A stretch of DNA of 33,387 bases from Bacteroidota bacterium (GCA_016234735.1 JACRAN010000203.1:1-33387); one strand, 5' to 3'; counted from the stretch's first letter, positions 1-8,962 are shown. Translations and numbers: made by a program. The notes: generated from the letters alone by a model not told the origin.

Positions 1-8
1 AAAGCCCC

Positions 9-51
9 TAGTTGTGGTCAGTTTGCAACAGACCACCCCAGACCACAACTA
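9..51. repeat. 11-bp inverted repeat (hairpin)
   Basis: TAGTTGTGGTC at 9-19 is the perfect reverse complement of GACCACAACTA at 41-51, with a 21-nt loop. No T-run follows on either strand, so it is not a convincing intrinsic terminator. It lies downstream of the minus-strand envelope gene and may be an mRNA 3' structure or belong to a neighbour outside the window. A run of ten C lies at 80-89. Confidence 0.5.
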
Positions 52-135
52 TAACCCCATACCCAACCAAAAAACAAAACCCCCCCCCCGAAGCCCATTA
101 CAAAAAACGGGCAGCACGAATATATTTTGTATTGG

Positions 136-186
136 CGGATGACCTGGGTAAAAACGATTTGACGGCATTTTCACCCAGGCCATCCG
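136..186 (-). other. 3' hairpin after the envelope-protein gene
   Basis: Positions 136-154 pair with 168-186 with two mismatches. The core is CCTGGGT/ACCCAGG, flanked by GGATG/CATCC and an inner AAAA/TTTT, with a 13-nt loop. It begins 5 nt beyond the stop codon of the minus-strand gene ending at 192. There is no T-tract after it on the minus strand, so it could stabilise the mRNA 3' end or act as a weak or factor-assisted terminator. Confidence 0.5.
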
Positions 187-191
187 GTGCA

Positions 192-3100
192 TCAGAAGTC
201 CAGCCCGATAGAAAAATGCAGCTTAGGTTCCTGCACCATCCTCGTCTCCACGCCCCAGGCGTAGTCCAACCGAACCAGATAGCCGAAAAGCAGGGTGCGG
301 ATGCCTGCACCGTAGCCGAAAATGATGGGGTCACGGAAGTAGTTGACTTTGATGGTCACATTGTTGTTCGAGGCCGTCCAGGTATTGAGCGGACTGGTTT
401 CGTTGAACGGATTGACGCCCTGCCAGGCCGTGCCTGCATCGAAGAAGCCAACGACCTGAAAGTTGCGGACGAAGTTGGATTGGGAACGGGGGAACAGGTA
501 ACGGAACACGGGCATCCTGAGTTCGCCGTTGAAGATGGCGTAGGAGTTTCCGTTTCGGGCGTTCAGTTTGAAGCCCCGTGCGTTGGTGGCGATGGAGCGG
601 TAGATGAAATCGTCGCCTGCCGGTAGCGGAATGGTCATGTCGAATTGCGGCAGCAGCCAGTTGTCGGTGCCGCCGAGCATGTAGAGGATTTTTTCCTGCC
701 CAAACGAAGTGGCCCCGGCCAACCGGCCAGCCAGCACCGACCACCTGAGCAGGCGTTGGTAGTGGCGGAAGTCGGCACCGACCACCGTCATGAAACCATT
801 GTTGGCTTTGAACTGCAGGTTTTCGCCCAAATCAATTTCCAGGCCCTTTACCAGCTCCGCAAAAACTTTGTAGCGGGTGCCGTTTTTCACGTTCAGCGCC
901 ACATCGAGCGTGTTGTCGAAAACGTACTCGCCCCGAACCCCGAGCCGCTGGCTGCGGAGGTCGGGCGTTTCCAGGGTGGCCGCATCGGTGGAGAGCATGG
1001 TGGAATTGTCGAACCGCAGCGTGGCGGTGGCCCGGAGGCTGGTGAAAATATCGAGCGGGTAGCGCAACTGGTACTGGCCCAGGAAAATCCGGTTGTCGTA
1101 TTTGATGGGCGGCGGCGTGTTGTCAAGCGTGAAACGGAGGCGGCGGTAGTACACCGCGTAGCGCTTGTCGAGCCGTTTTTTCTTGTCGTTGTAAATCAGG
1201 AAATATTCAGCGCCATTGAACGAAGTCGGCACCCGGATGCCCCCCTCGAACTCGTGGTCTTCGAGCAAATCCTTGAAATTGGCCTTGAGCAGGATGCCCG
1301 GCGGCGGGTAGCCGAAATCCTGCGGCACCCCTGCGTAGGAATTCAGCCCGTCGAACAACATGCCGTTGTCCAACTGCGTCGTCACGTAGTCGGTGCGGAA
1401 TTTCAGGCGGTACGGGATGATGCGGCTGGGGCGGAACTCATGCACCTTGCGCTGCGGGTCGTCCTCCGATTCGATGGCCCGGTACACCAGCGGCGGCTGC
1501 ACCGGCTCGGTTTGTTCCTCCTTTTTTTCCGATTGCGGGGTGGTGCGGATGGGCACTTCGTCGTCGTCGAACTCGCTCTGGAACAGGTAGTTGTCGATGT
1601 CGATTTTCCCGGTGTCCTGCTTTTCCTGCGGCAGTTTCGAGGTGTCGATGGGGTCGTCACCGGCTTCTTTCAGCACGTTGTCTTTGGGCGGTTCGGGTTT
1701 TGGGGCAGGGGTTTCGAGCACCTGCACCCGGCGTTTTTGGTGGTCGGTGAAACCAGGTGTTGCCATGTTTTCCGGCGCTATTTCAGCGGTAAAAAAATGG
1801 AGCCGGTTGTCCCGTTCTGCCATTTCCACAAAAATATTGGCCCGGCGGGCCTTGCTCTGCTCCTCGATGTTGCGGTCGTAGTTGGTGGTGAAATGGCTCA
1901 CCGCCCGCTGCTTGATGATGGTGTCCGACCACACGGAATCCACCTGCGCCAGCGCCACGCTGTCCAATTTTTCCGAAATAATCGAGTCGGCGTGCAGCCG
2001 CATTTCCGTCCCGTCTTTGAAGCGGATGACGTTTTCAAAATGGTGGATGTAGTCTTCGAGGTAGCCGGTTTTCCGATTGAAAACGCCGGATTCGTCGGTG
2101 AGGAAACCGAACCAGGTCGAGTCGATGGCCATTGGCTGGCGCTCGTTGGCGTACGGAGTGTGCGTCACCTGCACCAGTTCGCCCGTGGTGCGGAAGCCGA
2201 TGGAGTCGAGGTTGAGGAAGAAAATGTCGAATGTTTGGATGGGCAGTACCGAGTCGAGGACGGTGGGCAGGTTGAGCGAGTCCGGGCGGTTGGAGGCGAA
2301 GAGCAGCCCCCGCTGGCCATGCACCTGCACGAACGCCGCATCGAGGTCGTCCCAGCAGTCGGTGGTCAGGCGCTGGGTTTGGCGGTTGAGGGCGAAGTAG
2401 AGAAAAATGTCCGATTGCCCCCGCACGGCTGCCGACAGAACCATGTCGTTGGGGCTGATGTAGTCCATGCTGTACACCCGCTGGAACTGCGTGGACATGT
2501 CCTCCGTGATTTTTTCTTTGGTTAAAACATTGAACCTCAGCAACTTAACCACGTCCCGCCGCTCGTACATGATGGCCAATTCCATGTTGGTGGGACTCCA
2601 TGCCAGCAGCGGGTAGTTGTAGTCGGTGGCCTGGATGGCGTTGCGGGAGCCGCTCTTGAAAACGAGGCTCCGGTCGCCGGTGGCCAAGTCCTGCATCCAC
2701 ACCCGTTGCCGCCCGATTTCGTTGGTCACGTAGGCGATTTTCTTCCCGTCGGGGCTGATTTTCAGTTGTGAAAGGGGCAGGCTGCGCTTGTTTTTCACCG
2801 TGATTTCTTTGCCTTGCGGCGTACCCATGCCCTTCACCTCGGCTTCGTAGCGTTTTTGAAAAAAGCCGTACCAACTCTCGGTCGTTTTGAAATACGTACT
2901 CCCCAGCACGTAGAGGAAGCCGCTTTCGATGCTGCGGTTGATGCGGGTGAGGTAGAGCAGGTTCGACACGGTGGAGTGGCCGTAGTGCTGGCTGATGTAG
3001 TACCAGAGCGAGTGGCCTGCCAGCTTTGGGTTCACCTCTGCCATCGTCTCGAAATCGGCATATTTTCCCGACGAAAACATGTCCCGCAACTGGTTGTCCA

Positions 3101-3659
3101 GGTCGGTGTCCCACTCATCGCCGACGTAGGAAATCAGGCCGTCCTTGAACCACTCCGGCAGGTTCATCATCACGGCATTCTGCACGATTTCCTGGAGGTT
3201 GGAGCCGAACAGCATCGCGTTCAAGTACACGGAAGCCACGCCCTCGCGCACCTGTCGACGCAGGTCGGTGTGGTCGCCGTTGAAATACACGAACATCTTG
3301 TTGCCCACTATTTTCGTCTGGCCACCGGTGTTCACGAAGGCTTCCTCGCTGCCGATGTTGCTCTGTTTCAGGTCGGTGATGTCGGTGTAAACGATGATTT
3401 CGATTTTGTCATTCATCCGGTGTTCGAGGATGCCCTGGATTTCGTGGAAATCGTACTCGGCCATCTGCACCACCGCCTGCCCGATGAGGCGGCCTTCGCC
3501 GTACCAGTACGTGATGAAATTGCGGCTCTCGTACTGCGACCACTCGGCGAAGTCGTTGTTGAACTGCACCCGGTTTTTGCCGAATTCGGTTTGGGTCGTT
3601 TGGCCAAAGGTCATTTCAGCCAACGAAAAAAGGAGGAGGAGTGGGTAAATTATTCGCAT
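192..3659 (-). CDS. Outer-membrane protein: degenerate peptidase-MA-like, TolB-like propeller and Omp85-like barrel
   Basis: This 1155-residue envelope protein starts at the ATG at 3659, chosen because it begins a clean signal peptide (MRIIYPLLLL..AEMTFGQ). An upstream in-frame ATG at 3761 would add 34 unlikely residues. Residues ~20-280 look like a peptidase-MA/gluzincin domain. The landmark LPEWFKDGLISY (~167-178) is present, but the spot where HExxH is expected reads VREGVAS (~137-143), so the zinc site appears lost. Residues ~285-620 contain TolB/WD40-like blades such as LKISPDGKKIAYV. A Pro/Glu/Asp-rich linker spans ~640-760. The last ~380 residues alternate like an Omp85/surface-antigen beta-barrel and end in a terminal Phe. 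I infer an outer-membrane protein whose periplasmic part binds partners rather than cleaving them. Related Bacteroidota proteins are usually annotated as surface antigen or TolB-like. Precise function is unknown. Confidence 0.8.
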   Translation of the reverse strand: MRIIYPLLLLFSLAEMTFGQTTQTEFGKNRVQFNNDFAEWSQYESRNFITYWYGEGRLIGQAVVQMAEYDFHEIQGILEHRMNDKIEIIVYTDITDLKQSNIGSEEAFVNTGGQTKIVGNKMFVYFNGDHTDLRRQVREGVASVYLNAMLFGSNLQEIVQNAVMMNLPEWFKDGLISYVGDEWDTDLDNQLRDMFSSGKYADFETMAEVNPKLAGHSLWYYISQHYGHSTVSNLLYLTRINRSIESGFLYVLGSTYFKTTESWYGFFQKRYEAEVKGMGTPQGKEITVKNKRSLPLSQLKISPDGKKIAYVTNEIGRQRVWMQDLATGDRSLVFKSGSRNAIQATDYNYPLLAWSPTNMELAIMYERRDVVKLLRFNVLTKEKITEDMSTQFQRVYSMDYISPNDMVLSAAVRGQSDIFLYFALNRQTQRLTTDCWDDLDAAFVQVHGQRGLLFASNRPDSLNLPTVLDSVLPIQTFDIFFLNLDSIGFRTTGELVQVTHTPYANERQPMAIDSTWFGFLTDESGVFNRKTGYLEDYIHHFENVIRFKDGTEMRLHADSIISEKLDSVALAQVDSVWSDTIIKQRAVSHFTTNYDRNIEEQSKARRANIFVEMAERDNRLHFFTAEIAPENMATPGFTDHQKRRVQVLETPAPKPEPPKDNVLKEAGDDPIDTSKLPQEKQDTGKIDIDNYLFQSEFDDDEVPIRTTPQSEKKEEQTEPVQPPLVYRAIESEDDPQRKVHEFRPSRIIPYRLKFRTDYVTTQLDNGMLFDGLNSYAGVPQDFGYPPPGILLKANFKDLLEDHEFEGGIRVPTSFNGAEYFLIYNDKKKRLDKRYAVYYRRLRFTLDNTPPPIKYDNRIFLGQYQLRYPLDIFTSLRATATLRFDNSTMLSTDAATLETPDLRSQRLGVRGEYVFDNTLDVALNVKNGTRYKVFAELVKGLEIDLGENLQFKANNGFMTVVGADFRHYQRLLRWSVLAGRLAGATSFGQEKILYMLGGTDNWLLPQFDMTIPLPAGDDFIYRSIATNARGFKLNARNGNSYAIFNGELRMPVFRYLFPRSQSNFVRNFQVVGFFDAGTAWQGVNPFNETSPLNTWTASNNNVTIKVNYFRDPIIFGYGAGIRTLLFGYLVRLDYAWGVETRMVQEPKLHFSIGLDF

Positions 3660-3936
3660 GATATTCAATTTTTGAACCGGGAGCCTTGTTTTGATTGAAC
3701 GCAATAAACCGGGGAAAGTATGTGCCGTTTCATTGAAAAAATTGAACCAGTAAACCATCACTGGTCAAATTTCAGGTATTTGGTGAAATTTTGGCAGGAT
3801 GCCGAAATCTCAAAACCTTCCCCCGAAAAAGATTTCCTTGACAAACTACTACCTTCGCAGCCAATAGTTTTAAAAAAGGCAATTTAGGGGAATCAGCAGA
3901 CAAAATCTGCCTGTTTCACAAAAACCAACCAGACTC

Positions 3937-4578
3937 ATGCCAGCCACCATCGTCATTTTCACCTTCAATCCCTTCCAGGAAAACACGTACGTCGTTTTCG
4001 ATGAAACCAACGAGTGCGCCATCATCGACCCGGGCTGCTACGAAGCACACGAGCGCATCGAACTGGAAAATTTTATCATAGAAAACAAGCTGAAACCGGT
4101 AAGGTTGCTCAACACGCACTGCCACATCGACCACGTGTTCGGCAACAGTTTCGTTAGCAGGACCTGGGGGCTGGGACTGGAAATCCATCGGGGAGAGTTG
4201 CCCGTGCTGGAGGCTTTGCCGCAGGTCAGCAAGTTCTACGGCATCCCGATGGGCGAGCCGTCGCCGATGCCGGGCCGGTTCATCGAGGCAGGGGAGGTGA
4301 TTGCCTTCGGCAACACGAAATTGGAAGCGCTTTTCACGCCCGGCCACTCACCCGCCAGCCTGTCGTTCTTCGACCGGGCCGACGGTTTGCTCATCGCCGG
4401 GGATGTGCTGTTCAAGGAAAGCATCGGGCGCACTGACCTGCCCGGCGGCGATTTCGACACCCTGATTGCAAGCATCAAGACCCAACTGCTGCCCCTCGGC
4501 GACGAGGTGAAAGTTTTCCCCGGGCACGGCCCATCCACCACCATTGGTTTCGAGCGGGAACATAACCCGTTTTTATAA
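3937..4578 (+). CDS. MBL-fold metallo-hydrolase (glyoxalase II-like)
   Basis: This 213-residue cytosolic protein has the metallo-beta-lactamase fold. The metal motif THCHIDH (HxHxDH) is at about residues 61-67. A second ligand region TPGHSPAS lies near 130, AGDVLF near 150 supplies the bridging Asp, and FPGHGPST near the C-terminus supplies the last His. The N-terminal FNPFQENTYVVFDE and short length fit the small hydroxyacylglutathione-hydrolase-like group common in Bacteroidota, which hydrolyses thioesters with a dinuclear metal centre. The substrate cannot be read from sequence. The start is an ATG without a Shine-Dalgarno. The gene stands alone, divergent from the envelope gene (277-nt gap) and convergent with the YG-repeat gene. 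A TACCTTCG sequence at 3850-3857 could be a variant -7 box, but no well-spaced TTG accompanies it. Confidence 0.9.
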   Translation: MPATIVIFTFNPFQENTYVVFDETNECAIIDPGCYEAHERIELENFIIENKLKPVRLLNTHCHIDHVFGNSFVSRTWGLGLEIHRGELPVLEALPQVSKFYGIPMGEPSPMPGRFIEAGEVIAFGNTKLEALFTPGHSPASLSFFDRADGLLIAGDVLFKESIGRTDLPGGDFDTLIASIKTQLLPLGDEVKVFPGHGPSTTIGFEREHNPFL

Positions 4579-4678
4579 AAAAGGAAAACCACCCCGGCGT
4601 TTCCGCATGAAGTGGCTTCTAAAATTGAATTAGTATGAAATTGTAATCTTCAGCGCTCGTTTGTTCACCATCTCCGGG

Positions 4679-5878
4679 TTACTGTTTCACTTTCAGCCCG
4701 CCATAATTCAAGCTGGCCCGGATGGCACTTCGGGCATTCTGCGTACCCGCATGGCCCTTCACCTCGTGTGAAGTTCCTTTGTCTTTTTCGTAGGTGACGT
4801 TCAGGCCCGAAGGGTAGGCGATGCCAGCATAGTTGGTGGCAGCGTCGAGGGTGTAGCTGGCACCGTCCTCCACGGCAAGTTTGAAGTCGGAGTATTTGCC
4901 CACCAGGTTTATTTTTGAAAAACCTTTGGACACATGCTCGATGCGGAGGCCGCCATATTGGAGGTCAAAATCACCGTTGTCCTTGAGTTGGTCAATTTTG
5001 TAATCGGTGTACTGCGCTACTGCTACCACGCTTTCGGCACTGCCGATGTCCATGTTGCCGTACCTGCTTTGGCAGTTCAGGCGTTCCACTTTTGTGAGGT
5101 TGAACTCGTCGTAGCGGGATTCGGCTTTCAGGTTGGCACCGTTGTCCACCGTCAGTTTTGAATATTTCGAGGTGAGTGCGATGTCGCGCACATCGGCGAA
5201 ATTGAGTTTGCTGTACGATACGTTGACCGAAGCATCACGGGCTTTCACGACCGTGCCGTTGCCGTAGCCGAGTTCAACCGTGAGGTCGCCGCCCACGCCT
5301 TCCAGCCGGAAGTTGCCGTACTTCACGTCCACTTTTGCCTTGCCGGTGAGGGGTGCCACAGTGGCATCGCCGTACTTGTTGCTGAGGTCGAGGGACGCAT
5401 TGGCCGGCATGAATACCTGGTAGTTGATTTGGAATTCGGTGTGGTCGTTGCTGCCCCAACTCCACCAGCTGCTTTTGTTCGATTCTATGACGGTTTCTGC
5501 CTTCACGAAGGCGTCATCATTGGTGAAATCTATTTGGATGCGGTCGAAAACATTTTGAGCTTCCGATTCGCTGCCTGCTTTCACCACGATGGTCACGTCG
5601 ATTTTCGCCCGGTCCCTGTCCCAGGTTTTCACATCGATTTTACCGTACTTGTTGACGAGGTTTACCGTGCCGGTGGCATGTAGCGGGAATTCCTTTTTGA
5701 TGGTTTTGGTGAATTCCTGCTTTTGTTCCGGTTGCTCCTGCTGTGGTTTTGGCTGCTCCTGTTTGGGGTCGCCAGGCTCACCGGCCACCGCGGATTGAGG
5801 GGCAAGCACGAGTGCCGCCACGATGGCGCACCAGCCTGCGAACAGGCTCATTTGCCTGATTTTAGAGACTAATTTCAT
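4679..5878 (-). CDS. Secreted YG-repeat beta-solenoid (DUF4097-like) protein
   Basis: This 399-residue exported protein starts at the ATG at 5878, which gives a good signal peptide (MKLVSKIRQM..VVLA-type core ending in AVAG). An in-frame ATG at 5938 lies inside the preceding gene. After a Pro/Gln/Glu-rich stretch (~40-60) the protein is a chain of about 13 short repeats with the pattern [K/R/N/Q]Y[G/S]xhxh, for example NKYGKIDV, NKYGDATV, VKYGNFRL, SKYSKLTV, SRYGNMDI, LQYGGLRI and LNYGGLKV, about 20 residues apart. This is the pattern of a right-handed beta-solenoid like DUF4097 'putative adhesin' proteins. The SSWWSWGSNDHTEF segment interrupts the series. It overlaps the 3' end of the putative anti-sigma gene by 17 nt, so it is probably translationally coupled and part of the same sigma-controlled operon. 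An envelope or cell-surface role is inferred. Confidence 0.75.
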   Translation of the reverse strand: MKLVSKIRQMSLFAGWCAIVAALVLAPQSAVAGEPGDPKQEQPKPQQEQPEQKQEFTKTIKKEFPLHATGTVNLVNKYGKIDVKTWDRDRAKIDVTIVVKAGSESEAQNVFDRIQIDFTNDDAFVKAETVIESNKSSWWSWGSNDHTEFQINYQVFMPANASLDLSNKYGDATVAPLTGKAKVDVKYGNFRLEGVGGDLTVELGYGNGTVVKARDASVNVSYSKLNFADVRDIALTSKYSKLTVDNGANLKAESRYDEFNLTKVERLNCQSRYGNMDIGSAESVVAVAQYTDYKIDQLKDNGDFDLQYGGLRIEHVSKGFSKINLVGKYSDFKLAVEDGASYTLDAATNYAGIAYPSGLNVTYEKDKGTSHEVKGHAGTQNARSAIRASLNYGGLKVKQ

Positions 5879-6398
5879 CTTCTTCAGTTTTAATATTATT
5901 CGGATTAACGGTCTGAACCTTTTCGAGCACCTGCTCAAGGATGTTTATTTTGGTTTGGTAATTTTCAATCATGGCCTGGACGATTTGCTCGTCGGCCCCT
6001 GCCGGGGCGGTTTCGAGTTCCAATTTCAGTTGTTCGTACACTTCGTCCAACTCCTGCATGTCGGCCTGCACAAAACCATCTTGTTGGTAGGAAGCGAGTT
6101 GTGCCAATTTTTCATTGACCTCACTGTTGAAGTAGCGCTCCATTTCTGCGTGTTCCGGCGAAACGTCTGCCAGCGATTTGACTTCCTTGCCGGAGTTGGC
6201 TAAGTAGGCTCCCATCGCACCGCCTGCGGTCAGCAGCAGGGCGACGGCAGCGGCCACGCGCAGCCGCTTCATCCACACCACCCGGCGCAGCGGACGCTGC
6301 TCCAGGCTCCTGCCGATGTCCGACCAAACCTTCAGGTCCGGCACGGCCGTATCGAACGCCGCCCTGTTTTCAAGGATGAATTTTTCTAAATTGTCCAT
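5862..6398 (-). CDS. Putative anti-sigma factor, single-pass membrane protein
   Basis: This 178-residue protein has a cytosolic N-terminus (~1-45), one membrane segment at ~46-66 (RLRVAAAVALLLTAGGAMGAYL), and a periplasmic, acidic, helical C-terminal half rich in Glu and Gln (~75-178). I recognise no catalytic or zinc motif (no HxxxCxxC). The anti-sigma assignment is inferred from topology and position: it begins 55 nt after an ECF sigma gene on the same strand and overlaps the downstream exported beta-solenoid gene by 17 nt. The C-terminal half is probably coiled coil (VYEQLKLELETAP.., KINILEQVLEKVQ). It could instead be a generic envelope-tethered partner. Confidence 0.6.
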   Translation of the reverse strand: MDNLEKFILENRAAFDTAVPDLKVWSDIGRSLEQRPLRRVVWMKRLRVAAAVALLLTAGGAMGAYLANSGKEVKSLADVSPEHAEMERYFNSEVNEKLAQLASYQQDGFVQADMQELDEVYEQLKLELETAPAGADEQIVQAMIENYQTKINILEQVLEKVQTVNPNNIKTEEDEISL

Positions 6399-6453
6399 CT
6401 TCAGTTTTTAAACGAAGGATGACAAGTTGTTGGTAAACAATGGGTTAACTCAG

Positions 6454-7005
6454 TCAATTGTCCACCAGCAACCGCCTTCCTTCCAAAAGTTCCTTCAGTT
6501 TTTTCTTGGCCCGGCTGAACTGCGACTTCGAGGTCGCTTCCGTGATGCTCAGGATTTCGCCGATTTCCTTGTGGTCGTAACCCTCGAACATGTAGAGGGA
6601 AAAAACGACCCGGTAGCCATCCGGCAAATCGCTTATCGCTTCGTTGATGACCTTCACGTTGAGGTGTATTTCGCTCACCGTCTCTTGGTCTGGCACATGG
6701 TGGAAGCGGTCATCGAGCGATTCAATCTTCAGCCTCCTTTTTTTCAAAAAATTGATGCAATTGTTGACCACGATCCGTTTGATCCAGGCCCCGATGGTCG
6801 ATTCGTAGCGGAAAGAATCCATCTTGGAGTACACGTCAACAAACGACTGTTGGAGCAGGTCTTCGGCATCCAGGTCATCGTTCACCATTCGGAGGCACAC
6901 GTTGTACATCGCCTGTGAATACAGCCTGTACAACTCGAACTGCGCTTTTCGGTCGCCCCGCATACAGTTCTCGATGATGTCCCGGTGGGTACTCCCGTAG
7001 TCCAA
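6454..7005 (-). CDS. RNA polymerase ECF sigma-70 factor
   Basis: Sigma region 2 is clear: RGDRKAQFELYRLYSQAMYNVCLRMV, then DAEDLLQQSFVDVYSKMDSF and a WIKRIVVNNCINFLKK segment. Region 4 follows with LPDGYRVVFSLYMFEGYDHKEIGEIL and a recognition helix around ATSKSQFSRAKKKLKELL. The start is uncertain. I prefer the TTG at 7005 (183 aa), because the family normally begins 10-15 residues before the RGDRKAQ motif. The upstream ATG at 7107 would add 34 Arg/Pro/Ser-rich residues that look non-coding. It is the first gene of a minus-strand operon with the putative anti-sigma and YG-repeat genes, which suggests autoregulation and an envelope stimulus. Both points are inferred. Confidence 0.88.
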   Translation of the reverse strand: MDYGSTHRDIIENCMRGDRKAQFELYRLYSQAMYNVCLRMVNDDLDAEDLLQQSFVDVYSKMDSFRYESTIGAWIKRIVVNNCINFLKKRRLKIESLDDRFHHVPDQETVSEIHLNVKVINEAISDLPDGYRVVFSLYMFEGYDHKEIGEILSITEATSKSQFSRAKKKLKELLEGRRLLVDN

Positions 7006-7182
7006 ATTCCATTCAGTTTGTAGCCTAAACGACAGGCGTGGTGAGAAAAGGTTGCACCGTTTGGGAGGGTTTTTGCCACAAAAAGTTAATCTGTGGGCTG
7101 AGAGCAACGTGGTAATTTTGTTTTAAACCGTTGGTTTGCAATGATTTAAAACATCGACTTCAAAACGGCGGGTCTCCTGATT

Positions 7183-7374
7183 TTATTCTTCTTCGTCGGG
7201 TGCGTTTTTGCGCTCCCGCAATTTTTTGTCATCGACTTTTTCGTTCAAAAACTCGTTCAGCCGCTCGATGTTGAGGTTCGTGGTAATTTCCCCAAACTCG
7301 TTGATTTTGATGTCGAAGCCCTTGAGTTCGTCGTGGACTTTGGGTTGTTCTTTTTTGGATTGCTTTTTTGCCAT
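7183..7374 (-). CDS. Small conserved-looking protein downstream of gltX
   Basis: This 63-residue charged protein starts with a Lys-rich MAKKQSKKEQ. A short alternating segment (FDIKINEFGEITTNLNIERLNEFLNE) could form a beta-hairpin plus helix, and it ends in an acidic tail. No signal peptide or membrane segment is visible. The ATG lies 12 nt beyond the gltX stop, so it is almost certainly co-transcribed. I do not recognise the family; the tight spacing and ordered codon use argue that it is real. Possible roles as a binding partner of the tRNA ligase or a ribosome-associated peptide are speculation. Confidence 0.7.
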   Translation of the reverse strand: MAKKQSKKEQPKVHDELKGFDIKINEFGEITTNLNIERLNEFLNEKVDDKKLRERKNAPDEEE

Positions 7375-7386
7375 CGCCTTCGGGAT

Positions 7387-8922
7387 TTATGGATTCAAGG
7401 TATCAAAATAATCAAACGCCCGCCGCAGCCGCGCCACCGTCCGTTGCCTGCCCAGCACCACCATCATCTCGTACACCCCGGGGCCTTGCATCGTGCCGGC
7501 GAGGGCGATGCGGAGCAGCGGCATCACTTCGCCCGGTTTTAGGCTGCGTTCTGTCATCAGATTTTTCACACGCTCCTCCAATGTGGGGGCGTCGAACGGC
7601 TCCGTGCTTTCCATCAGCACTGCCAGTGCCTCAAAGTTGGGGTGGCTTTCCGGCTTCCACCGCTTTACAATGTTCTCATTGTCAAACGATTGCACATCGC
7701 CGAAAAGGTAGCTGGCCTGTACTACGAGGTCGGACAGAAAAGTCGCACGGCCCTTCATCAGGTGGCAGACTTTGGCCAAGTATTCATCCGAAACTTGGTA
7801 GCCCTTCGCCTCGGCCAATGGCTTGATTTGCGCAGCCAAGTCCGAATCGGCAGCGGCATGAAGGTACTGCTGGTTGTACCATTTTGCCTTGTCGTAGTCG
7901 AAGCGGGCACCGCCCTTGCTGATTTTTTCGAGGGAAAATGCTTCGCAAAGTTCCGCCAGCGAGAAAATTTCCTGCTCGGTGCCAGGGTTCCAGCCGAGGA
8001 AGGCGAGGAAGTTGATGACCGCCTGCGGCAGGAAACCAAACTCCCGAAAACCGTCGAAACTGTCCTCCTCCGATTCCGCTTTCCAAGCGAGCGGGAACAC
8101 GGGCATTCCGAACTTCGCACCGTCCCGCTTGCTGAGTTTGCCTTTGCCGTCCGGCTTCAAAATCAGCGGCAGGTGCGAGAACTTCGGCATGATGGCCTCC
8201 CACCCGAAGGCCCGGTACAGCAGCACGTGGTGCCCCGTGCTGGGCAGCCATTCCTCGCCCCGGATGACGTGCGTGATTTTCATCAGGTGGTCGTCCACGA
8301 TGTTGGCCAAGTGGTAGGTCGGCATCCCGTCCGACTTCATCAGCACCTTGTCGTCGAGTTCCCCAGTCTGGAAGCTCACCTCGCCCCGGATAAGGTCGGT
8401 GAACATAACCGTCTCATTTTCAGGCACTTTCAGGCGGATGACGTAGTCCTCTCCAGTGGCCAGGCGGTGCTGCACCTCGTGGGCAGGCAGCGTCAGGGCG
8501 TTCTTCATCGCCCGGCGGCTGATGTGGTCGTATTTGAAATTGTGGTTGCCAGCGGCAGCTTCCGACTGGCGTTTTGCATCGAGTTCGTCCGGCGTGTCGA
8601 AGGCGTAGTAGGCGCTGCCGTTCGACACCAGTTCGAGGGCATGTTTCTGGTAAATTTCCTTGCGCTCCGACTGGCGGTAGGGTGCGAACGGGCCACCGAT
8701 GCCCTGCCCTTCGTCGGGTAGGATACCGCACCATTTCAGCGACTCGATGATGTAGTCCTCGGCCCCCGGCACGTAGCGCCCCTGGTCGGTGTCCTCGATG
8801 CGGAGGAGGAAGGTGCCGCCGTGCTTTTTGGCAAAAAGATAGTTGTAAAGTGCCGTGCGCACCCCGCCGATGTGCAGCGGGCCGGTCGGACTTGGCGCAA
8901 AACGTACCCTGATGTTGCTCAT
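7387..8922 (-). CDS. gltX: Glutamate--tRNA ligase
   Basis: This 511-residue class I aminoacyl-tRNA synthetase charges tRNA-Glu with glutamate in the cytosol. The Rossmann-fold start VRFAPSPTGPLHIGG carries the HIGH-type motif at residues 17-20. RIEDTDQGRY (~41-50) is the Glu-specific signature, VIRGEEWLPSTGHH (~219-232) is present, and the KMSKS-type loop is KLSKR at 262-266. The C-terminal helical anticodon-binding domain is complete, so the length is normal for the family. There is no sign of GlnRS features, and a non-discriminating enzyme cannot be excluded. It has a ~118-nt leader with two predicted hairpins and is followed by a 63-aa gene in the same transcript. Confidence 0.97.
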   Translation of the reverse strand: MSNIRVRFAPSPTGPLHIGGVRTALYNYLFAKKHGGTFLLRIEDTDQGRYVPGAEDYIIESLKWCGILPDEGQGIGGPFAPYRQSERKEIYQKHALELVSNGSAYYAFDTPDELDAKRQSEAAAGNHNFKYDHISRRAMKNALTLPAHEVQHRLATGEDYVIRLKVPENETVMFTDLIRGEVSFQTGELDDKVLMKSDGMPTYHLANIVDDHLMKITHVIRGEEWLPSTGHHVLLYRAFGWEAIMPKFSHLPLILKPDGKGKLSKRDGAKFGMPVFPLAWKAESEEDSFDGFREFGFLPQAVINFLAFLGWNPGTEQEIFSLAELCEAFSLEKISKGGARFDYDKAKWYNQQYLHAAADSDLAAQIKPLAEAKGYQVSDEYLAKVCHLMKGRATFLSDLVVQASYLFGDVQSFDNENIVKRWKPESHPNFEALAVLMESTEPFDAPTLEERVKNLMTERSLKPGEVMPLLRIALAGTMQGPGVYEMMVVLGRQRTVARLRRAFDYFDTLNP

Positions 8923-8962
8923 GTTTTAATTGAAATGAAATTCCATCTTAATTTTCCCCGGT

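Noticed and set aside
9-186. Intrinsic terminators for the envelope gene at the window start
   Set aside because: Both hairpins are real but neither is followed by a T-tract on the minus strand.
645-2525. 626-residue plus-strand frame opposite the envelope-protein gene
   Set aside because: It is an antisense shadow: His/Val/Arg/Glu-rich with no domain, caused by GC-rich third codon positions of the real minus-strand gene.
7642-8721. 359-residue plus-strand frame opposite gltX
   Set aside because: Antisense shadow of a clear glutamate--tRNA ligase; composition is His/Val/Arg-rich with no motif.
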